Source: Streptomyces camelliae
Lineage (GTDB): Bacteria; Actinomycetota; Actinomycetes; Streptomycetales; Streptomycetaceae
NCBI RefSeq assembly: GCF_027625935.1
Contig: NZ_CP115300.1
Span: 2,914,001-2,978,000, forward strand
Length of the DNA: 64,000 nt
Reading direction: 5' to 3'
In this document: one piece after another, positions 48,964 through 57,422 of the stretch
How the letters are laid out: each line of letters begins with the position of its first letter
How positions within the stretch are numbered: position 1 is the first letter of the stretch
Notes under the pieces: model-generated
What the model saw: only the letters and a program-made list of their open reading frames with translations
Database searches by the model: none
Told to the model about the DNA's origin: nothing
Position numbers and translations under genes: made by a program

Positions 48964-51378
48964 TCAGGCCTCCGCCTCGGCCAGTCGCGCCCGCACGCGG
49001 GCCAGGCCGCTGTGGTTCTCGTACTCCTCGTAGCACGCGGCGGCGGTGCGCAGATCCTCCGCCTCCTCCGCCCGGCGGCCGGAGAGGCGATGGCAGCGGG
49101 CCCGCGCCTCGACGGCGTCGGCCAGTTGGAGCCCCGCGCCCGTCTCGGTCATCGCCTTGACGGCCTCGTCCAGGCAGACGCGCGCCTGTTCCGCATCGCC
49201 GGCGTCCAGGTGGGCGTCGCCCAGGCTCATGTAGACGCGGCCCGCGTTGTAGGTGTCGCCACCGCCCGGCAGCCGGCGGAACCGGGCGAGGGCGTCGTTC
49301 AACCCGGCGATGGCGGAAGGGAACTGGCGCTGCCTGGTCTGGGCACGGCCGATGTGGTGCGTCAGCAGGGCGGTGGCACGCGGCACGTCCTCCCAGCCGT
49401 CCTGCCCGGGGCCGATACGGCTCAGCATCTCCTGCGCCTCCTCGAAGCACCGCTGGGCCGCGGCGAACTCCCACTGCTTGAGGCGGAGCAGCCCCAGCGC
49501 CTCGGCCGCGGTCGCCTCACCCCGGTGGTGGCCGCAGGCCCGGTCCGCGTCCCTGGCCCGCACGAGGGCGTCCTCGGCGTCCGCTGCCCGGCCCGCCCCC
49601 AGGTAGCCGAAGGCGAGCTGCGTCCACATGCGGCCGACGGCACGCGGGTCGCCGAACTCCTCCGCACTGCGTTGAGCGGCCTCGACGCCCAGCAGATGTG
49701 TGTCGATCCACTGGGCGTGGAAGCCGAGCAGCAGATGCAGGCCCCACATGGCCTCGCACAACTGCCATACGTGGTCGTGCAAGCCATGGTGGGCGGCGGC
49801 CCGGATGACGGCCGCGAGATTCTCCCGCTCGGCGCGCAGTTCGGCCAGCGCGCGCTTGCCGTCGCCGGGGTCGCGCTGTTCCGGCAGGGTGAGTCCCCGG
49901 TAGGCGGGGCCGAGCCGCCAGCGCAGCGGCATGACCCGGAAGTCCGCGCCCGCGGCGAAGCGCAGGTGCGAAACCGCCACGCGGCGCACCGAGGTGGCCA
50001 TCCGACCGTGTCCGTCCTCGGCCTCCGCGAGCCCGTGGGCGTGGGCCCGGGTCAGGTCGTGGAACCGGTAGCGCTCCTCCCCGACCTCCTCCAGCAGATG
50101 CACCCGGGCCAGCTCCTCCAGCAGCGCCCGCGCCTCGTCCGCACCGACACCGGCCGCATGCGTGGCGCACCGGACGGTCACGGTGGGCCAGGGCCACACC
50201 GCGATCGCGCGATACAACGCGGCGCAGTCCGGGGTCAGTTCGGCGTAGGCGGCGTCCTGGACGAGCCGGACGGGGTCGGCCGTACCGTCCGGGGTGTCGT
50301 CGCGCACGGCGGTTCCTCCCTGGTCGTGGACGCGGTTCCGGTCCGACAGCTGCTGTGCGACGCGCTCCCAGGTCAGATGGTGCCGTACGGCCAGACCGGC
50401 GCCGGTGGTGCACACCGCGAGGGGGATCCCGCCCGTGCCGTCCGCCACGGCCCGGATCACGGCGTCCGGGGCGGACGGTCGGTCACCTCCGGCGACCCGC
50501 CTGATCAGCGTCGCCGCATCCTCGGCCGACAGCGGCCCCAGCGGATACGGCCGGGCCCCGTGGGCGGCCACGAGAGACCCCGGCCGGTACCGGCTCGTCA
50601 CCAGGACCAGGCAGTCCGGCGAGGCCGGGAGCAGTGGGATCACCTGGGCGTCGTCATGGGCGTCGTCCAGTACGACGATCAGGCTCCGGTCGGCGGTGCA
50701 GTCGCGGTACAGGTCCCGCTGGCGTGCCTCGTCGCCCGGCACCATGGCGGGCGGGACCCCGAGCCGCTCCAGGAAGCGCGCGAGGATGTCGGAGGGGGCG
50801 AGCGCCGTACCCGCCGACGCGCCCTTCAGGTCCGCGAACAGCACGCCGTCGGGAAACCGCTCCCGCAGCGCGGTCGCGCAGTGCACGGCGGCGGCGGTCT
50901 TGCCGATGCCGCCCGGCCCGGTGAGGACGGCGAGCGTGGGCGCACCCGGCGGGCGCTCCTCCTCGTCCAGCAGAGCCGTGAGCCAGGCGAGCACCTCGGC
51001 GCGGTCGGTGAACACGGCCGACGCCGGCGGCAGCATCTGCGGCCGCGAGGCACCGGGCGCCACGGCGGGTACGGTGCGCGGCGACAGCCACGCGGCCTCG
51101 CGGACCCACTCCGTCACCTCGCGGGCGAACTCCGGTGATCTGCTGGCCAGTTCGAGGAGCTGGCGGGCCGCGGCCGTCTGCTCAGGCTCGGTGACGGGAA
51201 GGGTGGGCCGGTGCGAATCCCCTTCTCCTGTAGCGGAGTTGCCCCCGGAACGGCCCCTGCTCAACAGCTCGTAGAGCCGCTCGGAGACCCGTCTGCCCGC
51301 CTCGCCGCCCGCTCCGGAGAGGGCTCCCGAAGCCACCGTGCCGACAGCCGAGAGCGCCATGCCCATCAACGGTTCCAC
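48964..51378 (-). CDS. STAND (NB-ARC) ATPase with TPR repeats
   Basis: 804 residues. An N-terminal helical segment, MGMALSAVGTVASGALSGAG, resembles a leader seen on many Streptomyces NB-ARC proteins. The NB-ARC core has P-loop GPGGIGKTAAAVH (~154-161), Walker B LIVVLDDAHDD (~233-243), sensor VLVTSRYRPG and the GGIPLAV motif. A winged helix follows, then a long TPR-like C-terminus. No LuxR or SARP DNA-binding domain is seen, so it is more likely a signalling or defence-type switch than a direct regulator. GTG 51378 follows GGGGGAG at 7 bases. Convergent with the gene at 47159. Confidence 0.82.
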   Translation of the reverse strand: MEPLMGMALSAVGTVASGALSGAGGEAGRRVSERLYELLSRGRSGGNSATGEGDSHRPTLPVTEPEQTAAARQLLELASRSPEFAREVTEWVREAAWLSPRTVPAVAPGASRPQMLPPASAVFTDRAEVLAWLTALLDEEERPPGAPTLAVLTGPGGIGKTAAAVHCATALRERFPDGVLFADLKGASAGTALAPSDILARFLERLGVPPAMVPGDEARQRDLYRDCTADRSLIVVLDDAHDDAQVIPLLPASPDCLVLVTSRYRPGSLVAAHGARPYPLGPLSAEDAATLIRRVAGGDRPSAPDAVIRAVADGTGGIPLAVCTTGAGLAVRHHLTWERVAQQLSDRNRVHDQGGTAVRDDTPDGTADPVRLVQDAAYAELTPDCAALYRAIAVWPWPTVTVRCATHAAGVGADEARALLEELARVHLLEEVGEERYRFHDLTRAHAHGLAEAEDGHGRMATSVRRVAVSHLRFAAGADFRVMPLRWRLGPAYRGLTLPEQRDPGDGKRALAELRAERENLAAVIRAAAHHGLHDHVWQLCEAMWGLHLLLGFHAQWIDTHLLGVEAAQRSAEEFGDPRAVGRMWTQLAFGYLGAGRAADAEDALVRARDADRACGHHRGEATAAEALGLLRLKQWEFAAAQRCFEEAQEMLSRIGPGQDGWEDVPRATALLTHHIGRAQTRQRQFPSAIAGLNDALARFRRLPGGGDTYNAGRVYMSLGDAHLDAGDAEQARVCLDEAVKAMTETGAGLQLADAVEARARCHRLSGRRAEEAEDLRTAAACYEEYENHSGLARVRARLAEAEA

Positions 51379-51575
51379 TCCGGAACTCCCCCCAACTCGC
51401 CGTTCCCGCCATCGTATCGACGCGCCGGGGAGGACAGGCCGGGATGACGTGCCGGGACGACGGGCGGGGGCGACCGGCGCGCACAACGGTCGGGGACGGC
51501 GAGCGGGAACGACCGGCGAGGACGACCGCCCGCGCCGCCCGGCGGGGATGCCGGTCGGGATGACCGGCGGTGGGT

Positions 51576-51760
51576 TCACGTCGTGGCCAGCAGCAGGTCC
51601 TCCCCGGTCGACGGCCGCAGGCCGTCCGGGCGGCCCGTGAAGTAGCGCTCGGCGAGGGAGGTGCCCGGGACGTGCCGGACGTGTGTGAAGCCGGCCTCGT
51701 GGGCCAGGGTCAGCATCTCCTCCGGGGTGTAGAAGCTCCGGAACGGCGTGCCCGCGCCGC
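51576..51760 (-). pseudogene. C-terminal remnant of a SAM-dependent methyltransferase (TIGR00027-like)
   Basis: The frame reads GTPFRSFYTPEEMLTLAHEA, GFTHVRHVPGTSLAERYFTG, RPDGLRPSTGEDLLLATT and stop. This matches the last ~60 residues of the class I methyltransferase family common in actinomycetes; the SAM-binding part is missing. It ends abruptly at about 51770, where a WD40 fragment on the other strand begins. Confidence 0.6.
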
Positions 51761-51781
51761 GTGCGCCGGCCTGGCTGGTAC

Positions 51782-51895
51782 GCAGGCCGGGACGGACCGG
51801 TCACCGCCCTCGCCTTCGGCCCGGACGGTCGGCTCGTGGCCACCGTGAACGGCCACGGGACGGCGCGCCTGTGGACGCGGGGGCCCGACACCTGA
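51782..51895 (+). pseudogene. C-terminal WD40-repeat remnant
   Basis: Reads DGPVTALAFGPDGRLVATVN then GHGTARLWTRGPDT and stop: one WD40 blade, the usual end of large Streptomyces WD40/NB-ARC proteins. No start codon or upstream blades are present. It meets the methyltransferase fragment head to head. Confidence 0.6.
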
Positions 51896-52006
51896 GGCTC
51901 GTGGGCGCGCGCCGCCGGAGGCTGATGTTCCTCCAGGGGCTACCCGACAGTAACCGCTTTCTCCTACGCTTCCGCCAACTCGACGGCAGCGAAGGGAAGT
52001 TCGGGC

Positions 52007-53044
52007 ATGCGGGTGATGAGAAGGCTGGCGGCGCTCGTGGGAGCGGCGGCGCTGCTGGCGGTGGTGCCGGGGAACGCCCACGCGGTGACGGGGAAGTTCT
52101 CCGAGACGACGGCCATCGGCACGCACAACGCGTACGACAAGTCCAAGTACACGTACTTCGCCCAGGCGCTGGACTCCGGCGCCTCGCTGCTGGAGATCGA
52201 CATCTACGCGGACAGCGTGAACCGGCGCTGGCGGGTGAGTCACAGCAGTCCGCTGGGCAACGACAACAACTGCGAGGACGCCAAGACGCCCGGCGAGCTG
52301 TACAGCAAGGACCGCAACCAGGACTTCGGCAGCTGCCTGGACAACATCGCGGCCTGGAACCAGCTGCACCCCGACCACCCGCCGATCGTCTTCAAGATAG
52401 AGATGAAGGTCGGCTTCAACAACGACGTCGGTCTCGGTCCCGACGAGTTCGACACCCTCATCGACCAGAAGCTCGGCAGCAGCGTCTACAAGCCGGCCGA
52501 CCTGCTGGGCTCGTCGTACTCCACGCCGGACGCGGCGGCGAAGGCGAACGCCTGGCCGAGCCGTGACTCCCTCAAGGGCAAGTTCCTCTTCGAGGTGATC
52601 CCCGGGACCGTGGAGATGAACAACCCGTTCGACCACTACTGGACGGACCAGGAGTACGGCGACCACCTGCGCGACCTGTACGCGGCCGGGAACATCGCGC
52701 GGGCCGAGGCCTTCCCCGCGGTGCTGGGCGCGGCGGGCGGCGACCCGCGGGCGAGCCGCTGGACCTCCGACACCTCGATCCGCCCCTGGTTCGTGTTCTT
52801 CGACGGCGATGCGGCGACGTACGTCAACAGCGGTTACGACACGTCGTTCTACTCCACGAACCACTACATCCTGATCATGACGGACGCCTACAACGTGTCC
52901 CCGGCGATCTCCTCGACCACCCCCACGGACGCCGAGGTGGCGGCCAGGCTGGCCCTGCTGGCCGGGGACCACGCGAGCATCATCACGTCGGACTGGTCGG
53001 GGAAGTCGGCGTCGGTACTCAGTTCGGTGGTCACCCGGAGCTGA
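52007..53044 (+). CDS. Secreted Ca2+-dependent phosphatidylinositol-specific phospholipase C
   Basis: 345 residues. The signal peptide (MRVMRRLAALVGAAALLAVV, cleavage near NAHA) shows export. The catalytic core resembles the calcium-dependent PI-PLC of Streptomyces antibioticus: first His in TAIGTHNAYDKSKYTY, metal ligands around LLEIDIYAD and second His in WRVSHSSPLGNDNNC. KIEMKVGFNNDVGL and FLFEVIPGTVE are later barrel strands. ATG 52007 follows GAAGGGAAG. It probably attacks PI lipids outside the cell. Confidence 0.82.
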   Translation: MRVMRRLAALVGAAALLAVVPGNAHAVTGKFSETTAIGTHNAYDKSKYTYFAQALDSGASLLEIDIYADSVNRRWRVSHSSPLGNDNNCEDAKTPGELYSKDRNQDFGSCLDNIAAWNQLHPDHPPIVFKIEMKVGFNNDVGLGPDEFDTLIDQKLGSSVYKPADLLGSSYSTPDAAAKANAWPSRDSLKGKFLFEVIPGTVEMNNPFDHYWTDQEYGDHLRDLYAAGNIARAEAFPAVLGAAGGDPRASRWTSDTSIRPWFVFFDGDAATYVNSGYDTSFYSTNHYILIMTDAYNVSPAISSTTPTDAEVAARLALLAGDHASIITSDWSGKSASVLSSVVTRS

Positions 53045-53146
53045 CGTTCCCCCGGGCGAGGGTGGATCGGGCGTGTCATCGTGGGGCATCACTCAACCAG
53101 CAACGCCAACTCCTTACCCCCACCGGTACTTCGAGGAGCCCCCCAC

Positions 53147-53701
53147 ATGCTCTCCGGCATCGATGTCAGCGCGTTCCAGTCGTCCTCGTACGACACGAGC
53201 GGCCTCTCCTTCGCCTTCGTCAAGGCGACGGAGGGCCGCTCGTACGTCAATCCCCACGCCACCGCCCAGGCGAAGACCGCCCGCGACGCCGGCCTGGTCG
53301 TCGGCTTCTACCACTTCCTGTGGCCCGGCAACCTCACCGCCCAGGCCGAACACTTCGTGACCGCCGCCCCCTCCAGGCCGGGCGACATCCTCGCCGTCGA
53401 CTGGGAGACCACGGGCGACGGCACCCACGCGAGCGGCGCGGAGAAGGACGCCTTCCTCAAGAAGGTGAAGGCCCTGCGGCCCACTCACCGGGTCATCCTC
53501 TACTGCAACCGCGACTTCTGGCTCACCGTCGACGACACCTCCTACGCGGGCGACGGCCTGTGGATCGCCGACTACGTGAGCGCGGGCCACCCCCGCATCA
53601 AGGCGAAGTGGCGCTTCCACCAGTACACCAGTGACCCGCACGACAAGGACGTCGCCGACTTCCCCAGCAAGGCCGCGCTGAGGGAGTGGGCGACGCCCTG
53701 A
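53147..53701 (+). CDS. Glycoside hydrolase family 25 lysozyme-like protein
   Basis: 184 residues of the GH25 barrel: MLSGIDVSAFQSSSYDTSGL, FAFVKATEGRSYVNPHATAQ, GLVVGFYHFLWPGNLTAQAE, the catalytic pair in ILAVDWETTG (DxE) and LWIADYVSAGHP, then FHQYTSD. GH25 enzymes cleave the MurNAc-GlcNAc bond of peptidoglycan. ATG 53147 has GAGGAG at 8 bases. There is no signal peptide, which is unusual for a lysozyme, so export must be by another route or the enzyme acts after lysis. Confidence 0.87.
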   Translation: MLSGIDVSAFQSSSYDTSGLSFAFVKATEGRSYVNPHATAQAKTARDAGLVVGFYHFLWPGNLTAQAEHFVTAAPSRPGDILAVDWETTGDGTHASGAEKDAFLKKVKALRPTHRVILYCNRDFWLTVDDTSYAGDGLWIADYVSAGHPRIKAKWRFHQYTSDPHDKDVADFPSKAALREWATP

Positions 53702-53725
53702 CCGCCCCGGCTCCCTTGACGGCCG

Positions 53726-54388
53726 TCAGCCGCGGAAGGTCGCCGGGCGTTCCGGGGAGGCCTCGGCGAGGGCCTTGGTCACGGCTTCCACGCCTGCCCG
53801 GAGGCCGTAGACCGGGGTGTCGGGCTGCTGGCGCCAGGAGTCGTCGATGCCGCCCGCGTCGACCGTGTCGAAGCCGAGTTCGTCGATGAGGGCGCGGACC
53901 TTGGCCTTGGCCGCCCCGTCGTCGCCGGCCACCGGGAGGGCGATGCGGTCGGGGTCGCCCGCCGGGCGGGGGCGGTCGAGGATGTCCTGGGCGTAGGTGC
54001 CGTTGAAGGCCTTGATCACCGGGTGGCCGAGGTGCTGCTCGGTCCAGCGGCTCTCGGTCAGGCCCTCGTCCTCGATCGCGGCGATGCGGCCGTCGCGCTG
54101 CTGCGGGTAGTAGTTGCCGGTGTCGATCACCGCCACGCCCTCGGCCGCGCCGTCCAGCAGGCCCGAGGGGAGGCTGGGGACGACCTTGAGGGGGACGGTG
54201 ACGACCACCACCTCGGCGCCCTTGGCCGCCTCCTCGGCCCGGACGGCGGTCGCGCCGGTCTCCTCGGCCAGTTCCCTGAGCGTCTCGGGGCCGCGGGAGT
54301 TCGCCACGGAGACGTCGTGGCCGAGAGCGGTGAGCCTGCGGGTGAGGTTGCCGCCGATGTTGCCCGCGCCGATGATGCCGATCTTCAT
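53726..54388 (-). CDS. NADPH-dependent F420 reductase-like oxidoreductase
   Basis: 220 residues with an N-terminal Rossmann domain, MKIGIIGAGNIGGNLTRRLT, then VSVANSRGPETLRELAEE. The segments VVVTVPLKVVPSLP, VAVIDTGNYYPQQRDG and HPVIKAFNGTYAQDI are typical of the NADP oxidoreductase (F420-dependent type) family, COG2085. ATG 54388 follows GGAAGG. Whether it uses F420 cannot be told. It ends 25 bases from the convergent GH25 gene. Confidence 0.82.
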   Translation of the reverse strand: MKIGIIGAGNIGGNLTRRLTALGHDVSVANSRGPETLRELAEETGATAVRAEEAAKGAEVVVVTVPLKVVPSLPSGLLDGAAEGVAVIDTGNYYPQQRDGRIAAIEDEGLTESRWTEQHLGHPVIKAFNGTYAQDILDRPRPAGDPDRIALPVAGDDGAAKAKVRALIDELGFDTVDAGGIDDSWRQQPDTPVYGLRAGVEAVTKALAEASPERPATFRG

Positions 54389-54505
54389 GACAGGCCTTCC
54401 GGAGTCGTTCGGGAGTGTTCCATGCGTGTGCATGCTCCTGATGTTCACGACAACTCCGTCGGCCCCGGCACTATTCCGGGGTCCCGGCAATCCCGGTGAA
54501 CCCGT

Positions 54506-55498
54506 TCAGGGGCGTACGACGATCTTGCCCAGGTGCGCGTTCGACTCCATCAGGCGGTGCGCGTCCGCCATGCGGTCCAGGCCGTCGTACACCTCGGCGA
54601 TCACCGGGCGCAGGGTGCCGTCGGCGAGGCCCGCCGCGAGGTAGTGGGCGGCGCGGCGGCGGCCCTCGGCGTTGCCGGTCACGATGAAGTTGGCATAGCC
54701 GTGGACCGTGACGGGCCAGTTCCGGGGCAGTTCGATGGGGCCGTCGGCCAGCCAGCCGTAGCTGACCATGGTGGCGTCGGCGGCGGCCGCTGCGCCCAGT
54801 TCCCGGAAGTACGAGCCGCCGATCGCGTCCAGGACGACCTCGGCGCCCCGGCCGCCGGTCAGCCGCCGGGTCTCCTTGATCACGTCCTCGTCCTCGCTGA
54901 CGATCACATGCTCGGCGCCCAGATCGAGCAGTGCCTGCCGCTTGGCCTCGGTGCGGGTGGTCGCGATCGGGATCGCGCCGGCCCGCCGGGCCACCTGGAT
55001 CGCCGCGGTGCCGACCCCGCTGGACGCCCCGGTGATCAGGACATGGTCGCCGGCCGCCGTCCCGGCCCGCTCGATCAGGGCGCCGTACGCCGTCGTGTAG
55101 GTGAGCCAGACGGCGGCCGCGGTGACGGCGTCGACGCCGGCCGGGCGCGGCACGAGCGAGGTCTCGGGGAGGAGGACGAGGTCGGCGTAGACGCCGTGGG
55201 TGCTGAGGTGGTGGTTCGCCGCCGCGAGCACCGGGTCGCCGGGCGCGAACGCCGTCACGCCCGCGCCGACCGCCACCACCTCGCCGGCGGCCTCGTAGCC
55301 GTTGCGGGAGCCCGGCAGGGTGGGCTGGTAGAAGTAGGTCCCGGCGCGCAGCATCGCCTCGGCCCGGTTCAGCCCGAGCGCCTCGACCTTCACCAGCACC
55401 TCACCCGGAGCGGGGTCGGGCAGTTCGGTCTCCTCGACCGTGAGGACCTCGGGTCCGCCGATCTCGTGGAAGAGCACTGTACGTGCGGTAGTTGTCAT
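54506..55498 (-). CDS. Zinc-type alcohol dehydrogenase-like / quinone oxidoreductase
   Basis: 330 residues of the medium-chain dehydrogenase family. N-terminal GroES-like part: GPEVLTVEETELPDPAPGEV and GLNRAEAMLRAGTY. Nucleotide domain: HVLITGASSGVGTAAIQVAR, then RTEAKRQALLDLGAEHVI. No catalytic zinc ligands are seen, so it belongs with NADPH:quinone reductases. ATG 55498 begins MTTTARTVLFHEIGG. It is divergent from the AraC-type regulator at 55602, which probably controls it. Confidence 0.87.
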   Translation of the reverse strand: MTTTARTVLFHEIGGPEVLTVEETELPDPAPGEVLVKVEALGLNRAEAMLRAGTYFYQPTLPGSRNGYEAAGEVVAVGAGVTAFAPGDPVLAAANHHLSTHGVYADLVLLPETSLVPRPAGVDAVTAAAVWLTYTTAYGALIERAGTAAGDHVLITGASSGVGTAAIQVARRAGAIPIATTRTEAKRQALLDLGAEHVIVSEDEDVIKETRRLTGGRGAEVVLDAIGGSYFRELGAAAAADATMVSYGWLADGPIELPRNWPVTVHGYANFIVTGNAEGRRRAAHYLAAGLADGTLRPVIAEVYDGLDRMADAHRLMESNAHLGKIVVRP

Positions 55499-55601
55499 GC
55501 CGTCGACGCTAGTTCCGGCGGGCGAGACGTTCCATGTCCTCCTGTCTCGGTTTCCTGTCCGAACGTCTCTCTCGTCCGGCCTCACTGGCTACAGTGAGGC
55601 C

Positions 55602-56522
55602 ATGGACGTGCTCAGCGATGTCGTCGCGGCCCTCCGCACCGGGCGGCCGCACTCCTCGCGCCGGTACAAGTACGCGCCCTGGGGACTGCGGTTCGCCGAC
55701 ACCGACGAGGCCGGGTTCCATGTGGTGCTGCGCGGCTCGGCCTGGCTGATCCCGAGGGACGGGGAGCCGGTGGCGCTCGCGCCGGGGGACGTCGTCTTCC
55801 TCGCGCACGGGCAGGGGCACTCCCTGGTCAGCTCCCCCGGGGTGCCCACGTACGAGGTACGGCTGCTGCCCGACGGCACCTGGAGCGGGAGCCCGCCCGG
55901 GGAACCCCGGCAGGGCTGCCCGGACACGGTCACGCTGTGCGGGATCTACCGGCTGGACCGCGACCGCTCCCACCGGCTGCTGGCCGACCTTCCGGAGGTG
56001 GTGCATCTGCCCGCCACGGTCGGCGGTCACCGCTCGCTGCGGGCGGCGGTGGAGCTGCTCGGGATGGAGCTGGAGGAGCAGCGGCCGGGCACCGACGCGA
56101 TCGTCACCTCGCTGCTCGACACCCTGCTGCTGTACATCCTGCGGGCCTGGTGGGAGGCCGAGCGCGCGGCAGGGCGGGCTCGGGGCTGGGCGGGGGCGCT
56201 GGCCGATCCGGCGGTCGCGGCGGCGCTGCGCGCGATCCACGCCGATCCGGCGCGGGCGTGGACGGTGGCGGAGCTGGGTGTCGTCGGCGGGCTGTCCCGG
56301 GCGGCGTTCGCGCGCCGGTTCGCGACGCTGGTGGGCGAGCCGCCGCTGACGTATCTGACCTGGTGGCGGATGACGACGGCGGGCCGGCTGCTGCGCCACG
56401 ACGACCTCTCCCTGCGCCAGATCGCCGAACGCACCGGCTACACCTCGGAGTTCGCCTTCGCCAAGGCCTTCAAGCGGGAGTACGGGGTGGCGCCGGGCCG
56501 GTACCGCAGAGGCGTGGCCTAG
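55602..56522 (+). CDS. AraC family regulator with cupin sensor
   Basis: 306 residues. The N-terminal cupin (RYKYAPWGLRFADTDEAGFH, then GDVVFLAHGQGHSL) belongs to the cupin_6 group. The C-terminal double helix-turn-helix reads VAELGVVGGLSRAAFARRFA and LRQIAERTGYTSEFAFAKAF, ending KREYGVAPGRYRR. ATG 55602 follows GTGAGG. It is divergent from the quinone-reductase-like gene, a frequent arrangement for AraC regulators of such enzymes. Its stop overlaps the end of the convergent GntR gene by four bases. Confidence 0.87.
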   Translation: MDVLSDVVAALRTGRPHSSRRYKYAPWGLRFADTDEAGFHVVLRGSAWLIPRDGEPVALAPGDVVFLAHGQGHSLVSSPGVPTYEVRLLPDGTWSGSPPGEPRQGCPDTVTLCGIYRLDRDRSHRLLADLPEVVHLPATVGGHRSLRAAVELLGMELEEQRPGTDAIVTSLLDTLLLYILRAWWEAERAAGRARGWAGALADPAVAAALRAIHADPARAWTVAELGVVGGLSRAAFARRFATLVGEPPLTYLTWWRMTTAGRLLRHDDLSLRQIAERTGYTSEFAFAKAFKREYGVAPGRYRRGVA

Positions 56523-57214
56523 TCAGCCCTCCCCCGCAACAACTCCAGCGTCTCCTCCAGTTCCGCCGTCAGCACCTCCGCCGCCCGCTCCGCGTCCCCG
56601 TCCGCGATGGCCTCGACGAGGGCCGCGTGGCTGTCGTCGCGGGTGTTGGGATCCCGCTCGCGCAGCCGGGTGAGGTCCAGCAGGGTCACCAGGCCCTCGC
56701 GCAGGACGGGGGCGAACTCGGTGAACAGGTCGGCCAGGACCGGGTTGTGGGCGGCGGTGACGACGGCCGTGTGCAGGGTGATGTCGGCGTCGATGAACTC
56801 CGCGTCGTCGCCGGCGGATGCCGCCCGGCGCCCGTCCAGCGCGGCCCGCAGCGCCTCGACGTCCTGAGGAGTACGGCGGTGCGCGGCGAGCCGGGCCGCC
56901 TGCACCTCCACTCCCATGCGGACCTCGTAGACGTCCGTGACGGCGGCCCGGCGCAGCCGGGTGGGCCAGTCCTCGGCGGGCTCGGTGGCGATGACGAAGA
57001 CCCCGGCGCCGTGCCGGGGCCGGACCAGCCCGGCGCCGGCGAGTGCGCGCAGTGCCTCGCGGACCGTGGAGCGGCCGACGCCGAGCTCCCTGGCGAGCGT
57101 GGTCTCGCCGGGCAGTTTGCCGCCGACCGGCCAGTGACCTGCGGCGATCTGCTGCCTCAGGCGCTGCGTGGCCTGTTCGACCAGCGGACTGGGGCGGAGG
57201 GCTTCGAGCGGCAT
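56519..57214 (-). CDS. GntR family regulator (FadR subfamily)
   Basis: 231 residues. The winged helix reads RLRQQIAAGHWPVGGKLPGE then LARELGVGRSTVREALRALA. The all-helical FCD domain has EVRMGVEVQAARLAAHRRTP, FIDADITLHTAVVTAAHNPV and DSHAALVEAIADGD, with Asp/His residues that could bind metal. It is divergent from the leuA-type gene; two identical boxes lie between them (57227-57275), so it probably regulates leuA and itself. Confidence 0.85.
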   Translation of the reverse strand: MPLEALRPSPLVEQATQRLRQQIAAGHWPVGGKLPGETTLARELGVGRSTVREALRALAGAGLVRPRHGAGVFVIATEPAEDWPTRLRRAAVTDVYEVRMGVEVQAARLAAHRRTPQDVEALRAALDGRRAASAGDDAEFIDADITLHTAVVTAAHNPVLADLFTEFAPVLREGLVTLLDLTRLRERDPNTRDDSHAALVEAIADGDAERAAEVLTAELEETLELLRGRAD

Positions 57215-57226
57215 CGGACGTCACCA

Positions 57227-57275
57227 ACTTGTCTGAGGAATCGGGGACTTCTTGGAATTCTCACTTGTCTGAGGA
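57227..57275. promoter_or_regulatory. Probable GntR operators (two ACTTGTCTGAGGA boxes)
   Basis: The 13-mer ACTTGTCTGAGGA occurs exactly at 57227-57239 and 57263-57275, 36 bases apart and on the same face of the helix. TTGTC resembles half-sites of FadR-type operators. The boxes lie between the divergent GntR gene and the leucine leader. Confidence 0.5.
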
Positions 57276-57301
57276 GCTGAGGTGTCGCTAGCGTACCCGG
57301 C

Positions 57302-57349
57302 ATGACGCTCCGCGGTCTGCTTCTCCTCGGCTGCCGCGGCGGGGTTTGA
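57302..57349 (+). CDS. Leucine leader peptide of leuA
   Basis: 15-codon [18 protein letters not shown] with four consecutive Leu codons (CTG CTT CTC CTC), followed after the stop by a GC-rich hairpin. This is the layout of ribosome-mediated transcription attenuation by leucine, described for leuA genes of actinobacteria. It is too short for ordinary gene finders. Confidence 0.75.
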   Translation: MTLRGLLLLGCRGGV

Positions 57350-57369
57350 CGCGACCGGCGCCCCGCCGC
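57336..57369 (+). terminator. Attenuator hairpin downstream of the leucine codons
   Basis: Perfect 9-bp stem GCGGCGGGG (57336-57344)/CCCCGCCGC (57361-57369) beginning just after the Leu run. A ribosome stalled at the Leu codons would cover or release the 5' arm, so leucine supply could decide whether this hairpin forms. Confidence 0.6.
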
Positions 57370-57422
57370 GGGACGCCGTGCTGCCGGTCACCGTCCGACC
57401 GAGCCGAAGGCAGCGACCGCCG

